Source of the DNA: Aculops lycopersici
Lineage: Eukaryota; Arthropoda; Arachnida; Trombidiformes; Eriophyidae
DNA length: 64,000 nucleotides
Direction of reading: 5' to 3'
Assembly (NCBI GenBank): GCA_015350385.1
Contig: WNKI01000002.1
Span: 8,714,336 to 8,778,335, forward strand
The position numbers and the translations under genes were made by a program. Below are positions 53,496 to 64,000 of this stretch, piece after piece (position 1 is the stretch's first letter; each line of letters starts with the position of its first letter). The notes beneath the pieces were generated by a model that did not search any database, was not told the origin of the DNA, and worked only from the letters and a program-made list of their open reading frames with translations.

Positions 53496-54393
53496 TTATA
53501 ATAATAATAACGATTATGTATTGTGTTTGATTAATATATTAGAAAAGAAAACAAGGAATCTTGCGAAGATAGCCAACAAAAAGAAGATGATATATTGAAT
53601 CATCGACTAAAACTACTATTACTGGATAACTATAGCAAACAGAGGAGAGACAGGGGGAGAAGGTTTATCAACCAAGTTTTGTTGTATATTAAACACCCCT
53701 ACGCTCAAACCACCTGAACAAGTTTACAGTTATCTACCTATGCCCTAATTTACATTATCAAAAACAACGAGAGTATCAAGCGACACCAGTGGCACATATT
53801 CATACATAAGATAACACACAAACAAACAGACAAACAAATGAATAGTAAAAATACAGACATATAAACATCGACTCTAATACCTAAACTCGCAATCAGAGAC
53901 TGCAAGAGATGGAGTAGGTGGCTGGCGTGGACAACAAACAAAATCGACAACAAGGAAGTTGCATATCATTCGCCGCTATGTCGCTATGAGCTCAAAAACT
54001 CTCTTGTTCAAGGAGCTTAAATAAGTTTATGATTGGATCAAAAAGTTACAAAAAAAGTTTTACCTATCAACCATAATTGCATATAAGTGAATATTCAATG
54101 ACCAAAAAGTGAAATAAAGATCTGCCAGAAAAATATCAATCATTGAATGAGAAAATAAGAGAAACTTGAGACTCTTACTCTGTACCGCTTCCTGTTGTGC
54201 ACATCTTTTGGTCTTATCTAAAAATCATTAATATCTACTCTTCTTCAATTCTTTCGTATATCGTAATCTTGCTTATGCTTAAGTTGGACAAGAAACTAAT
54301 AACTAGCCATTAAACTTTACTTGGACAACAACATGTCCCGCAACTTCAAATCCATTGACCTTATCGATTAGAATGTCAAAAGAGGCCTAAAGG
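53496..54393. other. ZFYVE1 3' UTR and spacer
   Basis: AT-rich; a poly(A) signal AATAAA at 54113-54118 suggests a 3' UTR of about 600 bp or more for ZFYVE1. No gene is seen. Confidence 0.5.
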
Positions 54394-54900
54394 ATGCGTT
54401 TAGATACAAGCGTTTTGTTGATAAACGAAACACTTAGAGCAGCAACACCCATAAAGAGTAAGAATGTCAACAGTTGGTTACCATATGCAATTGCAGGCGC
54501 AGGACTGGTAGTCCTTGTAGTTGCCGCTCTCATTTGTTTCTGTAGTTGTGTCAGAGATTGTTTGAGCAAGGTATTCTGTTGCTGTTGTCCGGGGAAAGAG
54601 TCAAGTGTCACAGAAGAGATGCGAGGTGAGGGTTTTGAGGAGGAGAAATCTAGTAGCAATGATAGTGCAAGAAATAGGGATCGGCAAGTGCCAATGAGGC
54701 AACACATAGCGACCGTCGCAATCAATCAAAAGTATATTGGGAATCTCTTGCAATCAGGTAGACGAACTCCACCACCGATGGCGGGTACCTCGACCCACAT
54801 GCCTACAACAGCACCGCCGGCGGCTAAACAAGTTGCTAGGACTGCGAAGATAATAGGTACTATATTAACCAATGATCCAAAGAAACGGAGACTAAGATAA
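54394..54900 (+). CDS. Small single-pass membrane protein with Cys-rich juxtamembrane cluster
   Basis: 168 residues, ATG at 54394. A 35-residue N-terminus (with one NET sequon) leads to one membrane helix (LPYAIAGAGLVVLVVAALICF). Then follows a cluster of Cys (CFCSCVRDCLSKVFCCCCPGK), the type of site that is S-acylated. The cytoplasmic tail is polar, with RTPPPMAG and a basic end (PKKRRLR). No family recognised. It lies tail-to-tail with the IF3 gene, 62 bp between stops. Confidence 0.6.
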   Translation: MRLDTSVLLINETLRAATPIKSKNVNSWLPYAIAGAGLVVLVVAALICFCSCVRDCLSKVFCCCCPGKESSVTEEMRGEGFEEEKSSSNDSARNRDRQVPMRQHIATVAINQKYIGNLLQSGRRTPPPMAGTSTHMPTTAPPAAKQVARTAKIIGTILTNDPKKRRLR

Positions 54901-54962
54901 GATTGGATGATTTTCCATGTATTGTTATCAACAAACGAATAATATAAATCACAGATTAATAT

Positions 54963-55379
54963 CTACTTTCTTCGAGGCTTCAACGATTCCTTTCTGATTG
55001 ATCGCTCTAGTTCTTCTTGAAATTCATCAGATAGGATATCTTTGCCGCTAACGATATCATCAATCGATTCCTCCCCCTCTTCCTCCTTCGTGTCGGGTAT
55101 TATGATTTCCGACGCCTTCTCCGTGGGTTTCAAAACAAATTTTATTGACTCTGGTTTTACTACACGTTGCAATAGCTTAGCTCCCATTTTGGCTTCATCT
55201 TCGATTCGCTTTGTCAATTCTTCCATGGCCTTTTGGCGATCCTTTTTGCCATTTATACTCACTCGGACTTCGTGTCCAGATTTGAGCCACTTCAAAACAT
55301 TTTTGATCTTTACTGCTGTGTGGATCTCTGATGACTGGGCTGTTAATATAATAGTCTTTGCTAGTTTGCCAGTCGACAT
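54963..55379 (-). CDS. MTIF3: Mitochondrial IF3-like protein (C-terminal domain only)
   Basis: 138 residues from ATG 55379-55377. The sequence AKTIILTAQSSEIHTAVKIK, then NVLKWLKSGHEVRVSINGKK, then AKMGAKLLQRVV and SIKFVLKPTEK follows the IF3 C-terminal domain, which binds the small ribosomal subunit. The N-terminal IF3 domain is not visible: an in-frame stop lies about 25 bases upstream, and the 177 bp to the MSH5 stop contain no match to that domain. A CTAG acceptor-like site just upstream of the ATG leaves room for an earlier exon. The C-terminus is a charged extension (KEEEGEESIDD ... SLKPRRK). Role by family: mitochondrial translation initiation. Confidence 0.72.
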   Translation of the reverse strand: MSTGKLAKTIILTAQSSEIHTAVKIKNVLKWLKSGHEVRVSINGKKDRQKAMEELTKRIEDEAKMGAKLLQRVVKPESIKFVLKPTEKASEIIIPDTKEEEGEESIDDIVSGKDILSDEFQEELERSIRKESLKPRRK

Positions 55380-55555
55380 TCGGTCTAGTGGAGATTGGTA
55401 TCAGTGCGCGATGATGCTTTGATTTGGATAATAATTGATTCTTGTTTGCGTCAAGTAAGGTTTCAGGTTTGCGAATAATTTTTGTTTGTTTACGTACAGG
55501 GCCACGCGCGTCACCGTCGGTGAACTCAATCTTGTCTGCTCCAGCAGGAGCGATC

Positions 55556-58336
55556 TCACGCGCCAGTTGGCGGCCTCACATTCAATGGTCTTCCTTCGGT
55601 TATATAATCTCTGATCTGATTGGCTCTTTCAATCAATAATGGTGGTATACCAGCTCGAATAGCAACTTTGTCCGCAAAACTAGCTTCACTCACTCCATCT
55701 ATAACTTGGTACTCATATACGATCCTATTTTCGGATTCCTTTCTGACCTTGAAAGTTTTATAGATGATGTACTCACTGTAACTTTTCATATGATCCGCCA
55801 AGCGATTAAAATGAGTCGCCACCATGACATAAGGGCTCGATTGAGCCCTGACGCAAAAGTATGTTAGTAAGCCCTTGAGCAAGTGGAATCCATCTCTGGC
55901 TTGAGTGCCTTTCCCAAACTCGTCCACGGCCAGAAACGACCTGTTGGTCGCCCTCGAGAGTGCATAGTTGATTTGGCGTAAGTCGGTTGCGAATGATGAC
56001 AAACCAGTTGATATGGAATCAGGTGAATGTATTCTGGTGAATATTGCATCAAAATTAGGTATCTTAGCGAGCAGGGCTGGAACAAAGCATCCGATATGGG
56101 CCATGTAGATGGCCAAACAGGTCGCTTTCATGTATGTTGTCTTTCCGCATGAGTTTGGGCCCGTGATCACCATAACCCTTACTGCTCTCTCAGAGCTCTG
56201 CTTGTAATATCGCACATTGTTTGGTCGCATTTGTTCTGAAGTGGCGCAAAGAGGATGGTAAAGATCGAGAATTTCTAGGGTTTCATTACCTGGAATGAAT
56301 TCCGGCCTTGTGTAAGCATGTTGAAATGAAACCAGAGCGAACGAAAGTAGGCAATCTAACTCTCCGCACAATTCCATCAACTTCAACAGTGTCTCTGAAT
56401 GCTTCAGTAAATCCTCTTGTAGATTCATCACAACATTCACTTGGATGTCGATAAGATCGCAAACAATGTCTCCAGCGTTATTGTCTAATTGGTTCATTTT
56501 TGGCGTCTTGAAATAGACAGTCGTTTCAGTGTATAGAATAACGTCGAACTCTTTCATAGTTGCAATCTTCTCTAGTTCAGAAGAGTTTCTGTAGTCAACG
56601 TCCGCTAAAAAACCAACTCTAGGTAGATAAAACACTCTGAAAATCTTGCCAAGAGTGTCTTTGTATCTTGCAGTTTCTTCGATGGCAACTTCATCGCAAA
56701 ATTTATCTAGATTACTTCTAAGTTCCAATTTTTCGTCTAGTTCCTCATCAACTCCTGCATTCACCTGAACTTTTCCCATCTTTCTAGAATTTTCAAAATC
56801 AATTATGCTAACCATAGATGACACTGAATTACGCATCTCCTCCGAGTCACAAGCGGCAATGCGTTTGAGTATATCTAGGTCGTGATTATTATTTGCTTTG
56901 ATTAAGTCTATAACACAAACGAATGCCCAGAACGTTTTGTAAAAAGTTGTCAACTCTTTTGACGAAGCAACAGCATGGGTTAGTTTTGTTAATAAACCTG
57001 TTAACGGTACAACATTTTTGATATTGAGACACAGTTGGTCCCTGAATAGTCGATTTTCTGACTGGACGAAAAAGTCCACAACATCGTGTCTGCGTCTCAG
57101 CTCGTCGAGATCTTGGAGTGGCCATAACATTATGGATCGCATTTGCTTTCTGCCTTGTGGCGATTCACATTGATTAAGTAGCTCATATAATGAAACAAAT
57201 GATGATTCCTCAGCACTAGGCGGGTTGTCGGATTCGCTTGGTTCATCAGATTTATGCTTATTTTTTGTTATTCCTCTCTGACCAGTCGGGAAAACGTAAA
57301 GTGACTGCAACGAAGTCTTGTCGATGGATAGAGTTGGTCCTGGTTCCACATACTTGATAGCCAAGATCGACATCAGATTGTCTAATCGCATAGATGGCTC
57401 TTGACCTCGCGAGCCTCGTAGTTGTTGAGTCTGTGTCGCCTCTGTTAGTCTTGAAACTTGAGAACAAGGTTTCGTTTTGCTTTTGTTTAGATCGGAAAAT
57501 GCGTGTATGATGTAATTGTCTATTGCAGAGATGGCTCTGATTGCGCAAACATCAGTTGCTTTATTCACACGAGTTGTAATGAAAAAATTCTTATCTTGGG
57601 CTTCAACAAATCCTTTACTCTCAACTAGCTCACTGTCGACGAGCTTTTGAAGACCTCGGCTCATGCTAAACCAAGGATTTGGCGCCAGTATGAGAGTAAA
57701 TGCAGCATCAAGACTATCATTATTTCCACTCAATATATTCGAAGTATCATATTCCTGGTCTAATGGCGCATTTGATTGGTTCCCCCGAGATGTACCCGGC
57801 TTATCTATGCATCTAGAATCTAATCGAGGTCTCTTAAATCTATGCTCTTCTTGTGATCGATTCGATTGTTGTGAGTCATCATATTCTATCGCTGGTGCAG
57901 AACATGAGGCAACTCCTTGGAGAACGGTCGAGGAAATTGATCGCTTCCTACCCAAGTCCAGAGTCTTGAATGTGAATCTAGCCTCTAAATAATCGATAAG
58001 CTTTGATTGAACTTCGCTGACAATTACATAGTCTGGTGCAATATTGTGAATCATAATATCAAGACCCTTGTACGGATTACCTGGATCCTTCCGATCAGCT
58101 ATAAGCTGAACACTGGAGTCGTAATAGATTGCGCCTCCATGTCTCGAGCTATCCGTACAAATTGCCATGATCGGTGTTGTAATGTCTGTCGGCGATTCCA
58201 TCAGGAATGCCATTGGATCTACCTCGCAAGTGATATTGGTATCAGCATCATTCGTACTGATACCGCCATTGCTAACGCCGCCGAATACACTCATCTTGTT
58301 TATTTGACTTGATAAGAAAGATGTCAGTCGATTCAT
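55556..58336 (-). CDS. MSH5: MSH5-like meiotic MutS homolog
   Basis: 926 residues from the first ATG (58336-58334); the frame is open 16 codons further but begins with TTG. Intronless. Walker A VITGPNSCGKTTY, the DAIFTRIHSPDSISTGLSSF block, and Walker B with following motif AVDEFGKGT are intact. The C-terminal helix-turn-helix (DGVSEASFADKVAIRAGIPP) and ITEGRPLNV match MSH5 better than MSH4; the N-terminal IMAICTDSSRHGGAIYYDSS also fits MSH5. As in MSH4/MSH5, there is no mismatch-binding (Phe-X-Glu) domain. Known role: MSH4-MSH5 sliding clamp that stabilises recombination intermediates for crossovers in meiosis. It is head-to-head with labial, about 730 bp apart. Confidence 0.9.
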   Translation of the reverse strand: MNRLTSFLSSQINKMSVFGGVSNGGISTNDADTNITCEVDPMAFLMESPTDITTPIMAICTDSSRHGGAIYYDSSVQLIADRKDPGNPYKGLDIMIHNIAPDYVIVSEVQSKLIDYLEARFTFKTLDLGRKRSISSTVLQGVASCSAPAIEYDDSQQSNRSQEEHRFKRPRLDSRCIDKPGTSRGNQSNAPLDQEYDTSNILSGNNDSLDAAFTLILAPNPWFSMSRGLQKLVDSELVESKGFVEAQDKNFFITTRVNKATDVCAIRAISAIDNYIIHAFSDLNKSKTKPCSQVSRLTEATQTQQLRGSRGQEPSMRLDNLMSILAIKYVEPGPTLSIDKTSLQSLYVFPTGQRGITKNKHKSDEPSESDNPPSAEESSFVSLYELLNQCESPQGRKQMRSIMLWPLQDLDELRRRHDVVDFFVQSENRLFRDQLCLNIKNVVPLTGLLTKLTHAVASSKELTTFYKTFWAFVCVIDLIKANNNHDLDILKRIAACDSEEMRNSVSSMVSIIDFENSRKMGKVQVNAGVDEELDEKLELRSNLDKFCDEVAIEETARYKDTLGKIFRVFYLPRVGFLADVDYRNSSELEKIATMKEFDVILYTETTVYFKTPKMNQLDNNAGDIVCDLIDIQVNVVMNLQEDLLKHSETLLKLMELCGELDCLLSFALVSFQHAYTRPEFIPGNETLEILDLYHPLCATSEQMRPNNVRYYKQSSERAVRVMVITGPNSCGKTTYMKATCLAIYMAHIGCFVPALLAKIPNFDAIFTRIHSPDSISTGLSSFATDLRQINYALSRATNRSFLAVDEFGKGTQARDGFHLLKGLLTYFCVRAQSSPYVMVATHFNRLADHMKSYSEYIIYKTFKVRKESENRIVYEYQVIDGVSEASFADKVAIRAGIPPLLIERANQIRDYITEGRPLNVRPPTGA

Positions 58337-59069
58337 TTGATTGTGTATAATACTTTGTGAAGGTGTATATTGATCTAATAACAATGAGACATATTCATTT
58401 TAATACAAGGTAAGAGGCGCTTTGCAACCTTTAGACCTGACCATCGTGATCAATAATGCAACAGGCGAATTGCACACGAGCAAGGCAAAACACGCGGTGA
58501 ATGTTTGATAGCTCCCAAAAAATTCGCTAGCGAACTTTTTCTTTAGAAGAGCAGTGAGAAAACGATGCAATGTGAAGCCAGTGGACTTAACTGCAGGACT
58601 CAAGATTAGCCTCTCAATCGCGCACATGCAGTATCTGCAGTTTTAGCATAGAAATTCGCCCACGCGCATGCTCACTACATGGCAAAGTGCAAAAGTTCGC
58701 TAGTTCGCCGACGTCTTTACCATCGCCTCTGTGTTATTTGCTCGCCAGTTCGCCGCTTACGCAGTTCGGCTTCAGTCAGGTTAATGTGAACAACAATATC
58801 AGACAAAGATCACTAATATATCATCATAATCTTCAGCTGATAGTGCCGAGTACAATCGGACTAGATTATTGCTGTCAACAAATCACTTAATGGGTTCGCT
58901 GGATTATAATTGATTGTTCAAAATTATTGTCTTGTGTAGCAATTATTAATAAGTCATTAATGATTATAAGTGAGTCGATGTTGTCTTTTATTATTTGAGC
59001 TTGAGAGAACCTTCAAAAAAGCAGGCACTAGAGCGGGGAGTGAAAAGTCTTGCGTCAGAGATATAGATA
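58337..59069. other. Divergent promoter region between MSH5 and labial
   Basis: No supported gene. Short frames (58400-58627 minus, 58687-58890 plus) have no domain. It should contain the 5' ends of both genes. Confidence 0.5.
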
Positions 59070-60922
59070 ATGCATTGTACAACAACAAACGCTACCGATA
59101 TGCATTCTGTATCCACAGCAGCTAGCCAATATTATCTAGGCGTCAAGCAAGATAGCTCATATTCGCCAACAACACCTACACCTACAAGTATCCAACAGCA
59201 GCAGCAGCAACAACAACAACAGCAACAACAACAACAACAGGCAGCTAGAAGCCAACAATTGCATCCCTATCATCAAAGCGCCGCTTCTGCGGTTGCTGCC
59301 GCCTATGCTCAGGTACCCTACTCGGCCCATCAATCGTATCAACAACATGGCGGTGGCCATTATGATTCACCAACTACAAGCCCATCGTTTGTAATCAATG
59401 ACCAGTCGGCGAGTAATCTAGACCACGATTCAGTTTACTCGAGCTCTTGCTCAGCTTCAGTCTACCCACCACCGCCCTCTGCCGTCTCGGCGACAACTGA
59501 TGACACCGACTCTACACTCACAGCAGTAGGCTTAGGTTCCACCGGTTTGGGTATGGACTTTTATCCTTATGGTGCCGGTGGGCATCATGTACGAGGAACT
59601 CAGCAAGCACCGCCACCGCCACCACCACCTTTGAATCATCAACATCACCACCAACAAGCTGGACCAAATCCACACAACCACCACCAAGCGCCACCGCAAC
59701 ATCAGCCACAACATCATTTGCACCATCATTACCCGGCGCACCATGGTGGAGTACCGCCACATCCTGCTAGCTATGGCGTGCATCCTGTAGTGGCACCCGG
59801 AGCACCTATAGGCGTTACAAATCCAGCACTACAACCACCTTATCCGCATCACACTCATCATCACACTTCTGCGGGCTATGCGACAGGCAATAATATCGTC
59901 CCTTTTGGCGAACAGTCGCTTATTGTCCAACACCCCAACAGTCAAAGTATTTCGTCAATGCATCCATCGCAAACAACAACCGCAAATCACAGCCACCTGA
60001 GCCATCATCACCACCACCAACATCAACTCATGCACCAGCAACAGCAACAGCAGCAACAATCTCCTCACAACAATCAGCATCTCCTTCCGCACCAGCATCA
60101 TTCGCCACACCACCACCTAAGTCACACAGCATCAAGTAATAATCACAGTCACCATCATTCGCAAACCATCTCGGAGCACCACCCAACAGGAATTCATTTA
60201 GGTATGGTTCAGCAACAACACCACCAATCATCTACTTCTCCACCTCAATTAACGTCGTTGAGTTCTCAAAGACAAACGGCTGTGGTAGCACCACAGTCAG
60301 ATGCTCTGGCTAGTCCACAAAATGACTTGGGCGATTCGCATCAAATTTCGCGCATTAAACAGGAGCGCTTACAATCATCTCAAGCAGCTTCAGATAAGGC
60401 TGGCAACAATAACAACCAAACTTATGCCTGGATGACAGTTCGAAGAAATGCACCAAAGGCCTCGATGGTACCGAAGCGCGAAGATTCTATGGGTGGCATG
60501 GGTCGAGGTGATTGTATTGAGACAAACCCAAACTCTCATCCAATGGGAGCAACCTGCTCACCTTCTGAGATGTCATCTGCCTCGTCGACAACCTCTTCGT
60601 CTATAGTAGGTTCAAGCAATCTAGCAGGCAACAATAGCTTGTGCAATGGGACTAATGGTGGTGGTCACTTTGGTGGCATACCACCGAACGGTCTCGGTCC
60701 TGGTGGGCCGAACATGAATCAAGGCGCCTCAGCATCGAATAGAAATCAGCAAGCCGGTAATGCAACGGGCGCCACAAATAGCAATGTTGGCCGAACCAAC
60801 TTTACGAATCAGCAATTGACAGAATTAGAGAAGGAATTCCACACAAACAAGTACTTAACACGAGCAAGAAGGATTGAGATCGCAACCCAGCTGAATTTAA
60901 ACGAAACTCAAGTCAAAATTTG
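59070..60922 (+). CDS. lab: labial-class Hox gene, exon 1 (partial)
   Basis: 617 complete codons from ATG 59070 to a donor at 60922 (AAATTTG|GTAAGT), which splits codon 48 (Trp) of the homeodomain. The visible homeodomain part GRTNFTNQQLTELEKEFHTN, then KYLTRARRIEIATQLNLNET and QVKIW, is labial-class (diagnostic NFTN and LTRARRIEIA). The hexapeptide-type motif TYAWMTVRRNAPK, used for Extradenticle/Pbx contact, is at about 451-463. The rest is poly-Q, poly-H and S/N-rich. No exon starting with the expected FQNRRMKQKKR appears in the remaining 3 kb, so the 3' exon lies beyond the window. Role: anterior (cheliceral/pedipalpal region in chelicerates) segment identity factor. Confidence 0.95.
59193..59240 (+). 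repeat. CAG/CAA run encoding polyglutamine in labial
   Basis: Mixed CAG and CAA codons encode about 16 consecutive Gln near residue 42 of the labial protein. The mixture suggests selection for Gln rather than a pure expanding repeat. Confidence 0.85.
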
Positions 60923-63860
60923 GTAAGTACCTCATTCGGTGATTTGGATACATCTTGTGCCTATAATTTGGCTTTTAACATCATTGTTGTCCAATTGGCG
61001 ATTCATAAATTCGGCGGTTCATGAAAAGAGAGAACGCTCGACTTTATAATTGAAAGGGATACAAGTTTTAGTTTTACTCTTGAAACAGACTTTTGCTTTT
61101 GAAAGTTCAACTTTTCCATCCCCTTCTTTTTTCACTGAATCTTCAAGTTAGCCTCTTGACCGGCAGCTGAACAGGCCAATGCAAATCTAAATCCAACTAA
61201 AGCGGCGGATTTGCACCACAATTGTCGGCGTCACACCAAAATCTGGTCATGACCAACAGCATAGTTTCCTACAATGTATTGGCCATGGTAGAAGTTTAGC
61301 AGTTGGAACCAGAATTTTTTGTACTTCAGGGCGTCGCTGCGCACGTTAAACTACTTCAATATGTGAGTAGAGGGCAATGCAACAGGAGCTATGAACAACA
61401 GGAATAATATTGGCCAGAAAGCGTCGGATCTAATCAATCATTTCTCACGAGACAAAAAAATGTTAACTTGAGCAATGAAGAGCGAACGAGAGCCGGCCTA
61501 GCACGAGAGTTTGCATCGGCCAGGTAGTGGTTGTGGATTTTCAGGTTGCGCATTGAGCTAGATTTAGGGGTGGCAGTATATGGCTAGAGGATAAACTTAG
61601 AGATACTAGCCAACTGACCGCGAGGCAGTCAACAATTTGCTAGCGAGATTCTCGTGGCGGCCTACCTACAGTTTCTTCGGATTAGTCCATCTAAATGTGC
61701 GTGCTCCTATCAGATATCTCGAAGCCACTTGACTGATCCCTGTACTCAGCAAATTCTCGCACTCGATGTGATTTTGTTAAACGCGATTCTCGATTATGGG
61801 ATGAGCCCTTATGTCTTGAGCTGACTAAATAACATCAAGTTTGTACTCACTGATTGGGATACCTGGCGGCTGCTCCTTGAGACTGGTCGAGAAATACACT
61901 GCCGCGGTATCGGTTGTAGGGATTGTAAAAATGGGTGCGTCTTGCGAAGTTCTGTCAAGAGCCTGAACTTTCTCGCTGATTGGAGTGTTTAGTCTCTAAA
62001 AAATGGGAATTTCTGGGAGAAGTCAGAGAAGATAGAGGAGAAAAAGATAGCCTAGAGCTATGAATGCTGTATCGATTGTGAGAACTCCCCGAGAGCATAA
62101 TGTCACCCATGTGTGTGGCTTTGTGTACTAGACAGCACTGATCATCTAGGTGATCGTTTATATTTGTTTAGTTTTCCTTTTTTATCGCCAACCTTCCTAC
62201 ACCAACCGCCGTCATTAGCTTTGGAGGCGAGCGTTAGTATTCACCTAAGACTCCCACTTTACTGTTGACATTTGAATAAGCTAAAGAGATCGATTAGCCT
62301 TTGAATCTGGCAAAACCAGAGTGCTCATGTTAGTGCCACTGCTGCCGATGCTCGTCTCATGCACACACCTATGGGCCCCGAGGGGATTTGGAGCAAGTCT
62401 CATTGTATTATCATAGAATAACTTTTGTGCCTCAAGTGTCCCTGCGGACTCGACGACGACCAAAGCGACACTATGAAACCGCAAATTATTTTAAGCAAAT
62501 TACTCTACGAGGTCTCATTTGCTCCCTTTAAATTCTATTTGCGTGAGGTCATTTCGGATTCGAAACTTTTTAAAAATCAAAAGCGCCCAAGGCAATGGCC
62601 AGCGACTTGGACAACATGCGGTAGTCTATGTTTGTAAGCAATCATGTGTATCTTGTGGTGGTCTGCAACCGCAACCATTAGTTTTGCTAGCCACAGCTTG
62701 ACAACTCGCCGGCACGTGGAGATCATAAATCAAAATTTTGGCGCTCAATGTCTCAAGTCTTCTCTAGTTGCTCATGTGCTAGTATGTGTGTGGTTATTTC
62801 GAATCCATGTTGTTGCTATTAGACTTGTTGTAGTTGTGAGTTCTTGTTGGCCTAGTTGTCGTCGCACATGATCGACTGGCGCCAGGAGAGTTTAACACTT
62901 GACTGACTACCACTGGTCTTTGAGTTGGTCGAGTAGATCACATTGCCAGTAGTCGTCGCTTGCACAACTTTTATTATTATCCAACATCTTGTTGCTCGTC
63001 TTGCCCGACTTATCGTAATTTAACTGTATAAACTGGCGAGTAGTATTTAACTCCGCTTATTACGCGCAAATACGGACACAAAATTGCAAAACATCACATA
63101 AGATTGCAGCACGCCAAAATGGGGAATATTGTACACACAGAGAAGCGAGCACAGGAATGAACCAAAGACCAAAAGGATCATTAGCGGCGAGTTCAATGAT
63201 TAGCGTAATCCCCGTGCAGCTTGCGGGTTAATTAATCAATTATTCGCATATCTTCTGTCCAAGAAAAGCTTGAGCGCCTAGCACTGTTGGCATAGCTTTA
63301 TAACGGGACAAGGAGATTTTATCGCACTGATGTTCGCTGGAACGATGATGGCGCAACTAAATCTCTCCGAGTTTGCTCCACTTGTTTCATCGAACGAGAC
63401 TTGCACACCAAAAAGATGTACAGCAAGCAAACTGTCAACGGCACCTATCATTTCGTCTGTCGTCGGCCAAAAGTTAAGATAGTTCTATTCTATGCATTAG
63501 ACTGTATGCACAATATCGAGTTCACAACACGCGACCAGATTTGACCGCTCGAAGCTCGAGCCACAATTTATCGTGCTGCCAGAGCGACAGCGGCGGCATC
63601 GCCAGACGAGAATAACAGCGAACAAGTAGCAGTAGTAGTTTAATCGTATACGTGTGTTTGCTTGCAAGTTGCAACCTTAAAGCTACCAAGCAAGCGACAT
63701 TCCATAGCCGAGAGGGTAAGTTGGAGCGTCGCGACTGCTATTGACAAGACAACATGGCGACAGCTACTGACTGGGTGAGGTTTTGGCTCAACCCGATCGC
63801 AACGCAACGAAACGCAATGCCACGCCGATGTCTGTGAATATCGCGAAAACAGCGTCACAC

Positions 63861-63915
<55 letters not shown>

Positions 63916-63919
63916 GTCT
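60923..63919 (+). other. Start of long labial intron
   Basis: About 3 kb after the donor with no exon matching the rest of the homeodomain. Long first introns with enhancers are usual for Hox genes. I found no convincing coding exon on either strand here; a CACGTG lies near 62714. Confidence 0.6.
63863..63911. repeat. CA/GT dinucleotide microsatellite
   Basis: About 24 uninterrupted CA units just before the terminal gap; the gap probably arose from assembly difficulty at or after this repeat. Confidence 0.95.
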
Positions 63920-64000
63920 NNNNNNNNNNNNNNNNNNNNNNNNNNNNNNNNNNNNNNNNNNNNNNNNNNNNNNNNNNNNNNNNNNNNNNNNNNNNNNNNN
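63920..64000. other. Assembly gap reaching the window end (81 N shown)
   Basis: Undetermined bases to the last position. Confidence 0.99.

Noticed and set aside
55380..55555. Possible IF3 N-terminal exon upstream of the IF3 C-domain
   Set aside because: The open frame there (EIAPAGADKIEFTDGDARGP...) does not resemble the IF3 N-domain and is out of frame with the C-domain ATG.
58400..58627. Minus-strand 75-residue frame upstream of MSH5
   Set aside because: No domain, lies in the bidirectional promoter interval, and is not in frame with MSH5.

Overview
This is a eukaryotic nuclear window, almost certainly from an arthropod and most likely a chelicerate (acariform mite). The arthropod signals are a Rebers-Riddiford cuticle protein, a labial-class Hox gene and two candidate Gr-superfamily chemoreceptors. 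The cuticle protein resembles mite and tick proteins. Many conserved genes that are multi-exonic in other animals (BOK, PLRG1, MSH5, KRI1, ZFYVE1, a carboxylesterase) are single open frames here, and the introns I can place between coding exons are mostly about 80-140 bp. The lineage is therefore intron-poor; eriophyoid or tetranychid-like mites come to mind, but that is inference. Q/N/H-rich low complexity and CT, CA and CAA repeats are common. Two N gaps are present.

Layout. 0-6 kb: 5' part of a METTL17-like mitoribosome assembly factor (-), tRNA-Ala(CGC), an RR cuticle gene with a GC-AG intron (-), and a BOK-like Bcl-2 protein with a very long N-terminus (-). 6-15 kb: tRNA-Val(CAC), then about 9 kb without convincing genes between divergently transcribed BOK and an LRR receptor. 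15-21 kb: a roughly 1,960-residue LRR transmembrane protein whose frame breaks once, at an A-rich site. 21-26 kb: non-coding sequence with a perfect 13-bp hairpin and a block of foreign-looking composition. 26-29 kb: intronless type-B carboxylesterase (-). 29.6 kb: assembly gap.

31-41 kb is gene-dense: tRNA-Gly(GCC), KRI1 (+), RpS26 (-), a Cys-rich membrane protein with a PPxY tail (+), RNF113 (-), a CUB-LDLa-trypsin protease (-) and PLRG1 (-). 41-46 kb holds a divergent pair of multi-TM chemoreceptor candidates. Each gains a short last exon encoding a final membrane helix, spliced in phase 0. 46.6-50 kb: an orphan secreted protein, then two small exons of an unidentified Cys-rich gene that join cleanly. 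50.5-58 kb: ZFYVE1/DFCP1 (+), a small acylation-type membrane protein (+), a mitochondrial IF3 with only its C-terminal domain (-), and MSH5 (-). 59 kb to the end: exon 1 of labial (+), cut by an intron inside homeodomain codon 48; the next exon lies outside the window.

The genes are not an operon-like system. They are mostly housekeeping (translation: METTL17, RpS26, KRI1, IF3, tRNAs; splicing: RNF113, PLRG1; meiosis: MSH5; membranes and apoptosis: ZFYVE1, BOK), with accessory genes (cuticle, protease, esterase, chemoreceptors, orphans) between them. Compactness shows as tail-to-tail pairs about 60-110 bp apart and a poly(A) signal overlapping a stop codon.
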